From positions 1 through 62,529 of the forward strand of contig NZ_JACPOF010000029.1 of the NCBI RefSeq assembly GCF_016185115.1: a DNA stretch of 62,529 nucleotides. Reading direction: 5' to 3'. The notes under the pieces are model-generated. The model made no database searches, was not told where the DNA came from, and worked only from the letters and a program-made list of their open reading frames with translations. How positions within the stretch are numbered: the first letter of the stretch is position 1; each line of letters opens with the position of its first letter. Positions 8,315 to 16,391 of the stretch are shown here, in pieces. The position numbers and the translations under genes were made by a program. The stretch comes from Polaromonas sp. (lineage in GTDB: Bacteria > Pseudomonadota > Gammaproteobacteria > Burkholderiales > Burkholderiaceae_C).

Positions 8315-8758
8315 GTGTACAAAAGCATTCTTATAGCCACCGACGGATCCACATTGTCAAAAAAAGCTGTTTCTGAAGGTATCTCGCTGGCGGCGCTGAC
8401 GGGCGCAGAAATCACAGTCCTGAAGGTGGTCGCGCGCTACCCGGTAAGTTATTTCGAGGGTGGGTCTGCCATTTCCAGCAGTCAGGTTGCCGCCACCGAA
8501 AAACAGTGGGCAGACGCAGCAAACGCCGTGGTGCAGGCAGTCAAGGCGACGGCTGAAGCCAAAGGCGTCAAGGCAAGGGCCATCACAAAGATGTCTGACC
8601 TGGTCGCGGAATCCATCATTTCAGCGGCCAAAAAACACAAATGCGACCTGATCGTGATGGCCTCACACGGCAGAAAAGGCGTCAAAAGGCTTTTGATGGG
8701 CAGCGAAACCCAGCATGTTTTGACACACAGCACCGTTCCGGTGCTGGTCCTGCGCTGA
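8315..8758 (+). CDS. Universal stress protein, UspA family (first of a pair)
   Basis: 147 residues from a GTG start (VYKSILIATDGSTLSKKA) preceded by AAAGGAGA. The alpha/beta Usp fold shows the N-terminal ATDGS strand and the C-terminal nucleotide-binding motif ASHGRKGVKRLLMGSETQ, which carries the G-2x-G-9x-G(S/T) spacing of ATP-binding Usp proteins. Usp genes under FNR/ANR control often accompany microaerobic functions, and an FNR box lies upstream here. An in-frame ATG at 8246 lies within the FNR box and has no ribosome-binding site, so it was rejected as the start. Confidence 0.9.
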   Translation: MYKSILIATDGSTLSKKAVSEGISLAALTGAEITVLKVVARYPVSYFEGGSAISSSQVAATEKQWADAANAVVQAVKATAEAKGVKARAITKMSDLVAESIISAAKKHKCDLIVMASHGRKGVKRLLMGSETQHVLTHSTVPVLVLR

Positions 8759-8776
8759 CAATCCGCAAGGTAGTCC

Positions 8777-9199
8777 ATGAAGATACTGTTCGCAGCTGAC
8801 GGTAGCCGGTATACGAAAAAGGCATTAGCTTTTTTGGTCACGCATGAGACGCTGGCAAACCCTGATGCAGAACTCATCGTGCTGAACATCCAGCCTGCCG
8901 TATCGCCCCGGGTACGCGCCATGGCTGGCGCCGGCATGGTCTATCAATGGCAAAAAGACGAGGCGATGGCCGTGCTTGATCCTATCGGGACATTCCTGCA
9001 GCGCCACAAAATTCGCTACAAATGCAGCTGGGCAGTCGGCCCTGCCGCAGCGAAAATCGTGCAGACCGCTGAAAAAGAAAAAGTGCACATGATCGTCATG
9101 GGCACACATGGTCACGGGGTCGTAGGCCGGGCCCTGCTCGGCAGCGTGTCGCAACGCGTCCTCAGCGATGCGGGCGTCCCCGTGTTACTGGTGAAGTGA
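8777..9199 (+). CDS. Universal stress protein, UspA family (second of a pair)
   Basis: 140 residues beginning MKILFAADGSRYTKKALAFL, with the C-terminal nucleotide motif MGTHGHGVVGRALLGSVSQ. It starts 18 bp after the first usp gene and is surely cotranscribed with it. The two proteins are divergent paralogues rather than a recent duplication. The actual ligand and role are unknown. It converges with the malonyl-CoA synthetase gene, leaving 17 bp between the stop codons. Confidence 0.9.
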   Translation: MKILFAADGSRYTKKALAFLVTHETLANPDAELIVLNIQPAVSPRVRAMAGAGMVYQWQKDEAMAVLDPIGTFLQRHKIRYKCSWAVGPAAAKIVQTAEKEKVHMIVMGTHGHGVVGRALLGSVSQRVLSDAGVPVLLVK

Positions 9200-9216
9200 T
9201 CTGCGGGTGAAGTGAT

Positions 9217-10740
9217 TCAGGCAAAAAGGTTCTTGTGCTGCTCCCTGAGCAGGTTTTTCTGAACCTTGCCCATGGTGTTTCGCGGCAGCTCGTCAACCAC
9301 AAAGCACTGTTTGGGTATCTTGAAATTGGCGAGCTTTGACTTGAGGCTTGCCACAATCTGACCCGGATCAACCGCAGCGCCTGGCTTTGAAGTCACCACG
9401 GCCACACCCACCTCGCCAAAGTCCGGGTGCGGCACACCCACCAGTGCACTCTCGGCCACGCCCGGCATGTCGTTGATGTAACCCTCGATCTCTGCCGGGT
9501 AGACGTTATAGCCACCGCTGATGATGAGGTCCTTGCTGCGGCCCACAATGGTGATGTAGCCTCGCTCGTCAATTTTCCCGACATCGCCGGTTTTGAAGTA
9601 ACCGTCTTCCGTGAACTCCTCTTTTGTTTTTTCGGGCATGCGCCAGTAGCCCTTGAAAACATTCGGCCCCTTCACCTGGATGCCGCCAATTTCGCCTGTG
9701 GGCATGGTCTGGCCATCATCACCCTGAACGCGCAGGCTGACACCGGGCAAGGCAAAGCCCACAGTACCGCCGCGTCGCTCGCCGCCCTGGTAGGGGTTTG
9801 AGGTCAGCATGGCCGTCTCGGACATGCCATACCGCTCCAGAATGGTGTGACCGGTACGGTCTTTCCATTCGTTAAAAGTCTCAATCAATAGTGGTGCAGA
9901 ACCGGCGACGAACAAACGCATGTTGCGGCAGGCCTGCTTGTCCAGACCCGGTTCGGCCAGCAGCCGGACATACAGCGTAGGCACACCCATGAAGACCGTC
10001 GCTTCCGGCAGTTTTTTGACGATCAGCCTTGGGTCGAATTTCGATAGCCAGATCATCTTGCTGCCGTTGATCAACGCGCCGTGCAGCGCCACAAACAGGC
10101 CATGCACATGAAAAATCGGCAGCGCATGGATCAGCACGTCACCGGGCTTCCAGCCCCAGTAATCCTTGAGCACCAGCGCATTGCTCAGCAGGTTGCCATG
10201 CGAGAGCATGGCGCCCTTGCTGCGCCCCGTGGTACCACTGGTGTAAAGAATGGCCGCCATGTCATCGGCGCTTTTGACAAACGCCATCTCGTGTTTATCG
10301 CTGCAGTGCGCCGCACGCTCAAGCAGCGAGCCGGTGCGGTCATCGTCCAGCGTGAACACATTGTGCGTACCCGCCTTGAAGGCGATCTTGCTGACCCAGC
10401 CGAAGTTCTTTTTGGAGCACACCACCACTGCCGGCTCGGCATTGCCAATGAAATACTCGATCTCCGCGCTCTGGTAGGCGGTATTGAGCGGCAGGAAAAC
10501 ATACCCGGCCCTCAAGGTTGCCAGGTAGAGCATCACCGCCTCGACGGATTTTTCGACCTGTACCGCAACCCGCGAACCCGCCGGCAATTTGAGCGATACC
10601 AGCAGGTTGGCAATCATGGCCGTCGAGCGGTCCAGGTCGCGCCATGAATAGTTCAGCCCGTCACCGGTTTCAATGGCGACAGCATCAAGGTCAGAGGGAA
10701 AGGCGGCACGCAGGGCAGCGAACAGGTTATTGTTTTTCAT
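9217..10740 (-). CDS. matB: Malonyl-CoA synthetase (acyl-AMP ligase family)
   Basis: 507 residues of the ANL adenylating superfamily. The P-loop-like motif YTSGTTGRSKG lies at about 166-176, the GYFKTGDVG hinge motif near residue 410, NVYPAEIE follows, and the C-terminal catalytic lysine lies in PRNTMGKVQKN. The general family activates a carboxylate as acyl-AMP and transfers it to CoA. The malonate specificity is inferred from the same operon encoding malonyl-CoA decarboxylase and a GntR regulator, as in rhizobial matABC-matR. Last gene of the operon. Confidence 0.85.
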   Translation of the reverse strand: MKNNNLFAALRAAFPSDLDAVAIETGDGLNYSWRDLDRSTAMIANLLVSLKLPAGSRVAVQVEKSVEAVMLYLATLRAGYVFLPLNTAYQSAEIEYFIGNAEPAVVVCSKKNFGWVSKIAFKAGTHNVFTLDDDRTGSLLERAAHCSDKHEMAFVKSADDMAAILYTSGTTGRSKGAMLSHGNLLSNALVLKDYWGWKPGDVLIHALPIFHVHGLFVALHGALINGSKMIWLSKFDPRLIVKKLPEATVFMGVPTLYVRLLAEPGLDKQACRNMRLFVAGSAPLLIETFNEWKDRTGHTILERYGMSETAMLTSNPYQGGERRGGTVGFALPGVSLRVQGDDGQTMPTGEIGGIQVKGPNVFKGYWRMPEKTKEEFTEDGYFKTGDVGKIDERGYITIVGRSKDLIISGGYNVYPAEIEGYINDMPGVAESALVGVPHPDFGEVGVAVVTSKPGAAVDPGQIVASLKSKLANFKIPKQCFVVDELPRNTMGKVQKNLLREQHKNLFA

Positions 10741-10767
10741 GGTTCAGGTAGTCAAAAGATGGTCAAT

Positions 10768-11544
10768 TCAGGCGGCAAAACGCGCAGGACGCTTTTCAGT
10801 GAAGGCGGCAACCCCTTCCCTGTGTTCGGGCGAGTCTGCATAGGCGTAGGCATTCAGAGCAAGGTCATTCAGGCCTTGGGGATGTGTGCGCAAGGCGCGA
10901 AAAGTCTGCTTGTTCAGCCGCGCGGCAACCGGCGCGAGCGCAAGCATGCGGCTGACCAGCGCGTCGGTAGTGGCTGGCAGAGCGGCATCGGCCACCACCG
11001 AATTGAGAAAACCCCGCAGCTTCATCTCGGATGCTTCGAGCACCGCCGCAGACAGCAACAATTCACGCGCCGTCAACTCACCCACAGCATTGAGCACCAG
11101 TGCAGCCTCACGCGGCGCCATGGGGAAACCGAGTTTCGCAATCGGCGCGCCGAAGCGGGCGGACTCACCAGCGATACGCATGTCGCAGCAACTGGAAATT
11201 TCAAGGCCTGCACCCATGCAGTTGCCGCTGATCTGCGCCACGATGGGCACATCACAATCGAGCATGGCCTGCAAGCCGCCCCAGACCTCGTTTTCATGGA
11301 AGTCACTCAGCGACTGCTCGGCAAAACGGAAATCCCCATACTCGGAAATATCGCCGCCGGAACAAAAATGCCCGCCGTCGCCGCTGATGAGTGCGCATCG
11401 GATCCGGCGATCCTCATGGATGGCAGTGAACGCAGACCGAAGCTCACGCCACATCGCACGCGACATGGCGTTGAACTTGCCGGGGTGGGAGAGTGTGACC
11501 CGCGCAAGCGGGCCGGTCATCTGCAGGGAAACGGTGCCAGTCAT
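10768..11544 (-). CDS. Enoyl-CoA hydratase/isomerase family protein
   Basis: 258-residue crotonase-fold protein. Oxyanion-hole segments are visible in CSGGDISEYG and in GNCMGAGLEISSCCDMRIAG. The position of the usual second catalytic Glu is occupied by PIAKLGFPMAPREAAL, so the exact reaction cannot be read off. It lies between the Bug receptor and matB in the malonate operon. It may act on a CoA thioester related to malonyl-CoA or on an unrelated dicarboxylate; I cannot decide. Confidence 0.8.
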   Translation of the reverse strand: MTGTVSLQMTGPLARVTLSHPGKFNAMSRAMWRELRSAFTAIHEDRRIRCALISGDGGHFCSGGDISEYGDFRFAEQSLSDFHENEVWGGLQAMLDCDVPIVAQISGNCMGAGLEISSCCDMRIAGESARFGAPIAKLGFPMAPREAALVLNAVGELTARELLLSAAVLEASEMKLRGFLNSVVADAALPATTDALVSRMLALAPVAARLNKQTFRALRTHPQGLNDLALNAYAYADSPEHREGVAAFTEKRPARFAA

Positions 11545-11627
11545 TAAAAAATGCTTCTTTCAATATTCTCCAGATGCGAACCCCGAAGCACCCGCATCCT
11601 GAATGAAAAAGCATAACTTCAAATCGG

Positions 11628-12626
11628 TTATTCCAGTTTGGCGCCCGATGCCTTGACAACGGCCGTCCAGCGTTTGACTTCACCGCTGACAAAAGCACCG
11701 AACTGGACGGGCGTCAGGTTGCCGAATTCAGCACCGTTGCTGGCCCAGATGGCCTTGAGTTCGTCGGTATTGGCGGCCTTGCGCAGGTCTTCGACGATGC
11801 GGGCCTGCACATCGGCCGGCGTGCCTTTGGGCGCCCACATGCCATACCAGGTTGTTACGGTGTAATCGGGCAGGCCCAGCTCGCCGGCGCATGGTACGTC
11901 GGGGAAAGCCGGGTTACGTTTGGTACCCGAGACCATCAACGCCTTGATACGGCCGCCCTTGATATGCGCGGCAGACGAGCCAAGTCCATCAAACATCATG
12001 TCGACATTTCCCGAGATCAAATCCTGCAGGGCCGGGCCTGCGCCGCGATAAGGGATGTGCGTGATGAAGGTGCGGGTCTGCTGCTTGAACAACTCGCCAG
12101 CCAGGTGATGCGACGTGCCTGCACCGGCCGAGCCATAGTTGTATCTGCCGGGAGACTTGCGAACTGCTTCAATGTAAGTCTTGAAATCTGCAAATGGCAT
12201 GTTGCGGGGGTTGACCACCAGCACCTGGGGCACATTGGCCAGCAGGGCCAGCGGCACAAAATCCTTCTCGATGTCGTAATCAAGTTTGGGGTACATCGAC
12301 GGCGCAATGGTGTGGTGAACCGCCCCCATGAACAGCGTGTAGCCATCTGGTGCCGCCTTGGCCGCAATGCTGGCGCCCAGCGTGCCGCCTGCACCCCCGC
12401 GGTTGTCGATGATGAGCTGCTTGCCCGTCAGCTTGGCAAACTGGCCGGAGAGCGGCCTTGCAAAAGCATCGGTGCCGCCGCCGGCGGGAAAAGGCACGAT
12501 CACCGTCACCGGTTTGACCGGCCAGCCGGATTGGGCATGGCTGCCCATTGAAAGTACCGCAAGACCCGCCGCGCCGGCACGGAGCACATCGCGCCGGTTA
12601 CCCATCATGTCCATCGTGTAATTCAT
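11628..12626 (-). CDS. Bug-family (TctC-like) periplasmic solute-binding protein
   Basis: 332 residues. The N-terminus MGNRRDVLRAGAAGLAVLSM has a twin Arg followed by a hydrophobic stretch and AQS, suggesting export, possibly by the Tat route. Family hallmarks are WPVKPVTVIVPFPAGGGTD and DNRGGAGGTLG. Bug proteins bind carboxylates; some feed TctAB permeases, many have no linked permease. No tctA/tctB genes are nearby. Its place between matA and the hydratase gene suggests malonate or a related dicarboxylate as ligand. GGAGAC precedes the chosen start. Confidence 0.88.
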   Translation of the reverse strand: MNYTMDMMGNRRDVLRAGAAGLAVLSMGSHAQSGWPVKPVTVIVPFPAGGGTDAFARPLSGQFAKLTGKQLIIDNRGGAGGTLGASIAAKAAPDGYTLFMGAVHHTIAPSMYPKLDYDIEKDFVPLALLANVPQVLVVNPRNMPFADFKTYIEAVRKSPGRYNYGSAGAGTSHHLAGELFKQQTRTFITHIPYRGAGPALQDLISGNVDMMFDGLGSSAAHIKGGRIKALMVSGTKRNPAFPDVPCAGELGLPDYTVTTWYGMWAPKGTPADVQARIVEDLRKAANTDELKAIWASNGAEFGNLTPVQFGAFVSGEVKRWTAVVKASGAKLE

Positions 12627-12687
12627 CTTTGTCTCCTGTCGTTATTAAAAGCAAATCGTCTGTCCAGCCATGGACCACTCGCACTCT

Positions 12688-14148
12688 TCAAATATACAAA
12701 TCCTCAATATCGCCCGATACGGGGACTTTCCCCTGAGAAAGCAGCAGCCTGTGCTTGTCCAGGCGCTTCAGGTCATAGAGGTAATTGACCATCAGGCCAT
12801 AAGACTGTTTCACGCCCTTGGCTGAGGGGTCACCAGCCCAGTTCAGACGCTCGACTCGTGCGCCGTTGCCAAGGTGGAACTTCGCCACCGCATCGACGGG
12901 TTTGCCATCGTCCATGGCCTGGCCAAGATAGTGCGCTGCGCAACGCAACAGCGTCAGGCGCACGGGTGACTTTTCAGGCAGGGCCAGAACATCGTCCGTC
13001 GCACCCAGAAAATGCCCGGCCGTCGGGGGCTCAAAGCCCACCGCCCGCCCCAGCGCTGCGAGCGATTTTTCATCGAGCTTTTCAATCATGGCTGCTGCGT
13101 TTTTATTCAGCCAGCTGCGAAACCCGGGAATGGGTGAAAGCGTCGCAAAGGTCTTGAGCCGGGGAAATTCCTCCTTGAGGGTTTCCACCACCCGCTTGAT
13201 CAGTGAATCACCAAAACTCACACCCCTGAGCCCGGCCTGCGTGTTGCTGATGGAGTAAAAAATGGCCGTGGTCGCCTTGCCGAGATCCGCGGCATCTGCC
13301 GATTCATCAAGCAGCGGCGTGATGCAGTCAGACATCTCGTCAACCAGCGCAACCTCCACAAAAATCAGTGGGTCATCGGGCAGGCGTGGATGAAAGAACC
13401 CGTAACAGCGGCGGTCTGAATCCAGCCGGTTTTTGACATCCGACCAGCTCTTGATGTCATGCACCGCTTCGTATTTGATGAGTTTTTCAATCAGCGATGC
13501 AGGCGAGTCCCAGCTGATGCGGCGAAGCTCCAGAAAACCAACGTCGAACCATGTCGAGAACATGTACTCCATCTCGACATCGAGTGCCTGCAGTCGCCTG
13601 TCAGCCTTCAGGTACGGCAACATGTCGGCGCGCAGGTCGACAAGGAAACGTATGCCCTCGGGAAATGCGCTGAAACGCTGCAGCAAACGCCGGCGCGGCG
13701 ACACAGTTGCGCGGCGATAGCGCACCTCGGCCACCGCTTCGTCGGGCGTGCCCACAGCAGCGGCGAATTGCGCCTGCGCCAGCTTTGTTTTCTGCGCATC
13801 GGCAACGAACTGCTCGCTCATCAGGAGCCACATGTCACGCCTCTCGTTCGGCGCCGCCTTTGCATACCAGCCTGCTACGCCCATGGCGCGCCGTCCGCCT
13901 TCGACCTCGCTCACACGCGGGTCAACGATGGCCTGCAACTCCTGCAGGGTACGGCGCAATACGCGCGGCGACAGGGCCTCTTCTTTTTGCCGCAGGGTGG
14001 CCTCCAGGCGTTCGCGCGTGCTGCGGCCGGCAGGCAATGCGTCCTGCGCCACCGCTTTTTTCGCGGCAGGCTCTCCCGCTGCTTTCGGCGCCTTCTTGTC
14101 ACCCGCCAGGAGCGAGACGCTGCGGTTGAGCCAGTCAGCTGCGGTCAT
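12688..14148 (-). CDS. matA: Malonyl-CoA decarboxylase
   Basis: 486 residues matching the malonyl-CoA decarboxylase family. It has an all-helical N-terminal part after an Ala/Lys-rich linker, and a GNAT-like C-terminal domain with PLIFVEVALVDEMSDCITPL and the catalytic His region KFHLGNGARVERLNWAGD. It converts malonyl-CoA to acetyl-CoA and CO2, the second step after MatB. The start overlaps the stop of the GntR gene by 4 bp (ATGA), indicating translational coupling. Confidence 0.93.
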   Translation of the reverse strand: MTAADWLNRSVSLLAGDKKAPKAAGEPAAKKAVAQDALPAGRSTRERLEATLRQKEEALSPRVLRRTLQELQAIVDPRVSEVEGGRRAMGVAGWYAKAAPNERRDMWLLMSEQFVADAQKTKLAQAQFAAAVGTPDEAVAEVRYRRATVSPRRRLLQRFSAFPEGIRFLVDLRADMLPYLKADRRLQALDVEMEYMFSTWFDVGFLELRRISWDSPASLIEKLIKYEAVHDIKSWSDVKNRLDSDRRCYGFFHPRLPDDPLIFVEVALVDEMSDCITPLLDESADAADLGKATTAIFYSISNTQAGLRGVSFGDSLIKRVVETLKEEFPRLKTFATLSPIPGFRSWLNKNAAAMIEKLDEKSLAALGRAVGFEPPTAGHFLGATDDVLALPEKSPVRLTLLRCAAHYLGQAMDDGKPVDAVAKFHLGNGARVERLNWAGDPSAKGVKQSYGLMVNYLYDLKRLDKHRLLLSQGKVPVSGDIEDLYI

Positions 14149-14816
14149 GATGCAATCCTCGAAGGCTTCTGGCTGCGCGCCAGCTCACGCAGGGCTTCGC
14201 GCTGGCGCGTGAGGTGCGTACGCATGGCCGCTTCGGCACCTTCGCTGTCGCGGCTTTTAAGTGCGGCAAACACCGTCATGTGTTCGGACAGGCTTTGCGC
14301 CAGCCGCCCCTGCGCGCCCAGAGATTGCAAGCGCGACAGCTTGAGTATCTTGCGCAGGTCGGCAATCGCCTGGGCCAGCCAGCGGTTGTTGGCCAGCGTG
14401 ATGATGGCTTCGTGGATCAGGTAGTTGGTGGCGTAGTAATCGGTAATGCGCCCCGCCTTCGCATGGCCATTCAGCCTGTCGTGCAGGAGGGTGAGTTCAA
14501 CCAGGTCGGCATCGGTCGCGTTGCGCGCGGCCTCATAGGCACAACGCCCTTCGAGCAAGGCAATCACGGGGAAGATATCGTCGAGATCCTGCTCGGTCAC
14601 CTCGTTGACAAAACAGCCGCGCCGCGGCTCGTGGCGCAGCAGGCCCTCGGCAGTCAGCACTTTCAGCGCTTCGCGCAGCGGTGTGCGCGAAATCTCCAGC
14701 CGCTCGCAAAGCGCCACCTCATCAAGAAAGCTGCCCGGGGCCAATGTGCCCGCGAAGATCTCCTCGCGCAGCGTGGCAGCGACTTCATGGTGCAGTGAAT
14801 TCTGGACTGGGCGCAT
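14145..14816 (-). CDS. matR: GntR-family (FadR subgroup, FCD domain) regulator of the malonate operon
   Basis: 223 residues. The N-terminal winged helix has LEISRTPLREALKVLTAEGL (about residues 40-60) and the C-terminal FCD ligand domain has the usual Asp/His metal-ligand pattern. It is the first gene of the operon, overlapping matA by 4 bp. By analogy with MatR it probably senses malonate or malonyl-CoA and represses the operon. The region upstream (14817-15058) holds no gene and includes the TAATTA-based dyad at 14910-14925. Confidence 0.87.
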   Translation of the reverse strand: MRPVQNSLHHEVAATLREEIFAGTLAPGSFLDEVALCERLEISRTPLREALKVLTAEGLLRHEPRRGCFVNEVTEQDLDDIFPVIALLEGRCAYEAARNATDADLVELTLLHDRLNGHAKAGRITDYYATNYLIHEAIITLANNRWLAQAIADLRKILKLSRLQSLGAQGRLAQSLSEHMTVFAALKSRDSEGAEAAMRTHLTRQREALRELARSQKPSRIAS

Positions 14817-14909
14817 GTTGGCAGGCTGTTGTTTCAGGTTCTATTTGCGGCTCTATTTCGGGATCTCGTTAGCCCCAGCTTAGCATCGCCGGAAGGTCAT
14901 TATTTTAAG

Positions 14910-14925
14910 TAATTACCCGTAATTA
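14910..14925. promoter_or_regulatory. Candidate operator dyad upstream of the malonate operon
   Basis: TAATTACCCGTAATTA: two copies of the self-complementary hexamer TAATTA separated by 4 bp, in an AT-rich patch about 95 bp upstream of the GntR start. GntR/FadR-type regulators bind short palindromes near their own promoter, so this is the best visible candidate. It is not the TTGTATACAA-type site I recall for rhizobial MatR, so the assignment is tentative. Confidence 0.35.
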
Positions 14926-15058
14926 TGATAATTTCAAAGCCGGTTGCAATGCTTTTTTTGATCTCCAGAAACAGGGGTTGCCAATCTGCCACATCTGCAC
15001 CGCGCTCATGTCACATCCACGCAAATGCGCGTCATGACCCGTGCCCAATGCGGCCGAA

Positions 15059-15550
15059 TCAGAACAGCAGGACGACTGCCCTTGCTTCCATCGCCAGCCC
15101 CTGCCCCACAGGGCCAAGCTTTTCGGCGGTCTTGGCCTTGACGTTGACGCGGCTTACATCCAGACCCAGCGCCCCCGCGATTTTCTCTCGCATGGCCGCA
15201 ATGTGGGGCGCGAGTTTGGGCGCCTGGGCAATCACGGTGCTGTCGATGTTGCCTATGCGCAGGCCGCGCCCTGCGAGCATCCGGCCGGTTTCCTTGAGCA
15301 GCACCATGGAGTCAGAGCCCTTGAAACGGGCATCGGTATCAGGGAAGTGCGAGCCGATGTCGCCCAGCCCTGCTGCACCCAGCAAGGCATCAATGATGGC
15401 GTGCGCCAGCAGGTCGGCATCTGAATGACCCAGCAGGCCGGCTGCATGGGGAATCTCGACCCCGCCGATGATGAGCTTGCGTCCGGGGACCAGTGCGTGG
15501 GTGTCCCAGCCTTCGCCAATACGGATGTTCGGGAAATCTGGCGTACTCAT
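15059..15550 (-). CDS. ispF: 2-C-methyl-D-erythritol 2,4-cyclodiphosphate synthase
   Basis: 163 residues with the family N-terminal motif [21 protein letters not shown] (metal-binding Asp and His), the [20 protein letters not shown] motif, and the C-terminal [14 protein letters not shown]. IspF cyclises CDP-ME 2-phosphate in the MEP isoprenoid pathway. It follows ispD by 16 bp on the same strand, the common ispD-ispF pairing. Confidence 0.95.
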   Translation of the reverse strand: MSTPDFPNIRIGEGWDTHALVPGRKLIIGGVEIPHAAGLLGHSDADLLAHAIIDALLGAAGLGDIGSHFPDTDARFKGSDSMVLLKETGRMLAGRGLRIGNIDSTVIAQAPKLAPHIAAMREKIAGALGLDVSRVNVKAKTAEKLGPVGQGLAMEARAVVLLF

Positions 15551-15566
15551 GTGTTTTCTTGTTCCT

Positions 15567-16304
15567 TCAGTTCTTCAGGGCTTGCCTGCCCGCGAGGATG
15601 GCCTCTGCCAGCGCAAAGTCTTCGGGATAAGTCACCTTGAAATTCTGCGCGCTGCCCGCGACCAGTTTGGGCGACAGGCCTGCCAGTTCCATGGCACTGG
15701 ATTCATCGGTCACATTGTCCCCTGCAGCCTGCAATGCCTTGACCAGCGCACCGATACGAAACATCTGGGGGGTTTGCGCCAGGAATTTTCCTGAACGGTC
15801 AATGGTGGCGGTCACACGGCCAAATGCCCCGCTCTTGAGCGTGTCGGGCAAGGCCTGTGCCAGCAGGCCCCCCACCTCATCGCCCATGCACGCATCTACA
15901 AGCGCCAGAATTTGCGCGGGGGTGACGAGACAGCGCGCGGCATCGTGTACCAGCACCCAGTCGGTGGGCTGCGCACCACCCTGCCCCATCATGGCCTGCA
16001 GGCCATTGAGCACCGTCGCCGCGCGGGTCGGGCCGCCTGCAGAAAGAAGCATGTCGAGAGGCCGGTTGAAATCCGGGCAGGCTTTCGGGAAGGCATCGTC
16101 ATCCGGTGAGATCACTACGCACAAACCCGAGAGCAGATCGCCAAGGCCCCGAAAGGCTTCAACCGTATGCGCCACCATGGACTTGCCGAGGATGGGCCGG
16201 TATTGCTTGGGACCCATATGGTCGGGGTGGGTGCCGGCGCGGCTGCCATTGCCTGCACAGGGAATCAGCGCATACAGGCGTATTTTTTGTGCAGGGGTAT
16301 TCAT
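15567..16304 (-). CDS. ispD: 2-C-methyl-D-erythritol 4-phosphate cytidylyltransferase
   Basis: 245 residues. The nucleotidyltransferase start motif ([11 protein letters not shown]) is followed by [21 protein letters not shown], and the substrate-binding [13 protein letters not shown] motif is present. Compared with the usual G-x-G-x-R-x-G start the spacing looks normal. It couples MEP with CTP in the non-mevalonate pathway. Upstream it is divergent from the caspase-like gene, with an 87-bp spacer that must hold both promoters. Confidence 0.94.
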   Translation of the reverse strand: MNTPAQKIRLYALIPCAGNGSRAGTHPDHMGPKQYRPILGKSMVAHTVEAFRGLGDLLSGLCVVISPDDDAFPKACPDFNRPLDMLLSAGGPTRAATVLNGLQAMMGQGGAQPTDWVLVHDAARCLVTPAQILALVDACMGDEVGGLLAQALPDTLKSGAFGRVTATIDRSGKFLAQTPQMFRIGALVKALQAAGDNVTDESSAMELAGLSPKLVAGSAQNFKVTYPEDFALAEAILAGRQALKN

Positions 16305-16391
16305 GTGTCAACGGATTCTAGGCTGAGGGGCCTGGGCCTCATATCACGGTCAAAGATTCCTTCACACGACCCGGGTTGTAAGATAAAACGC

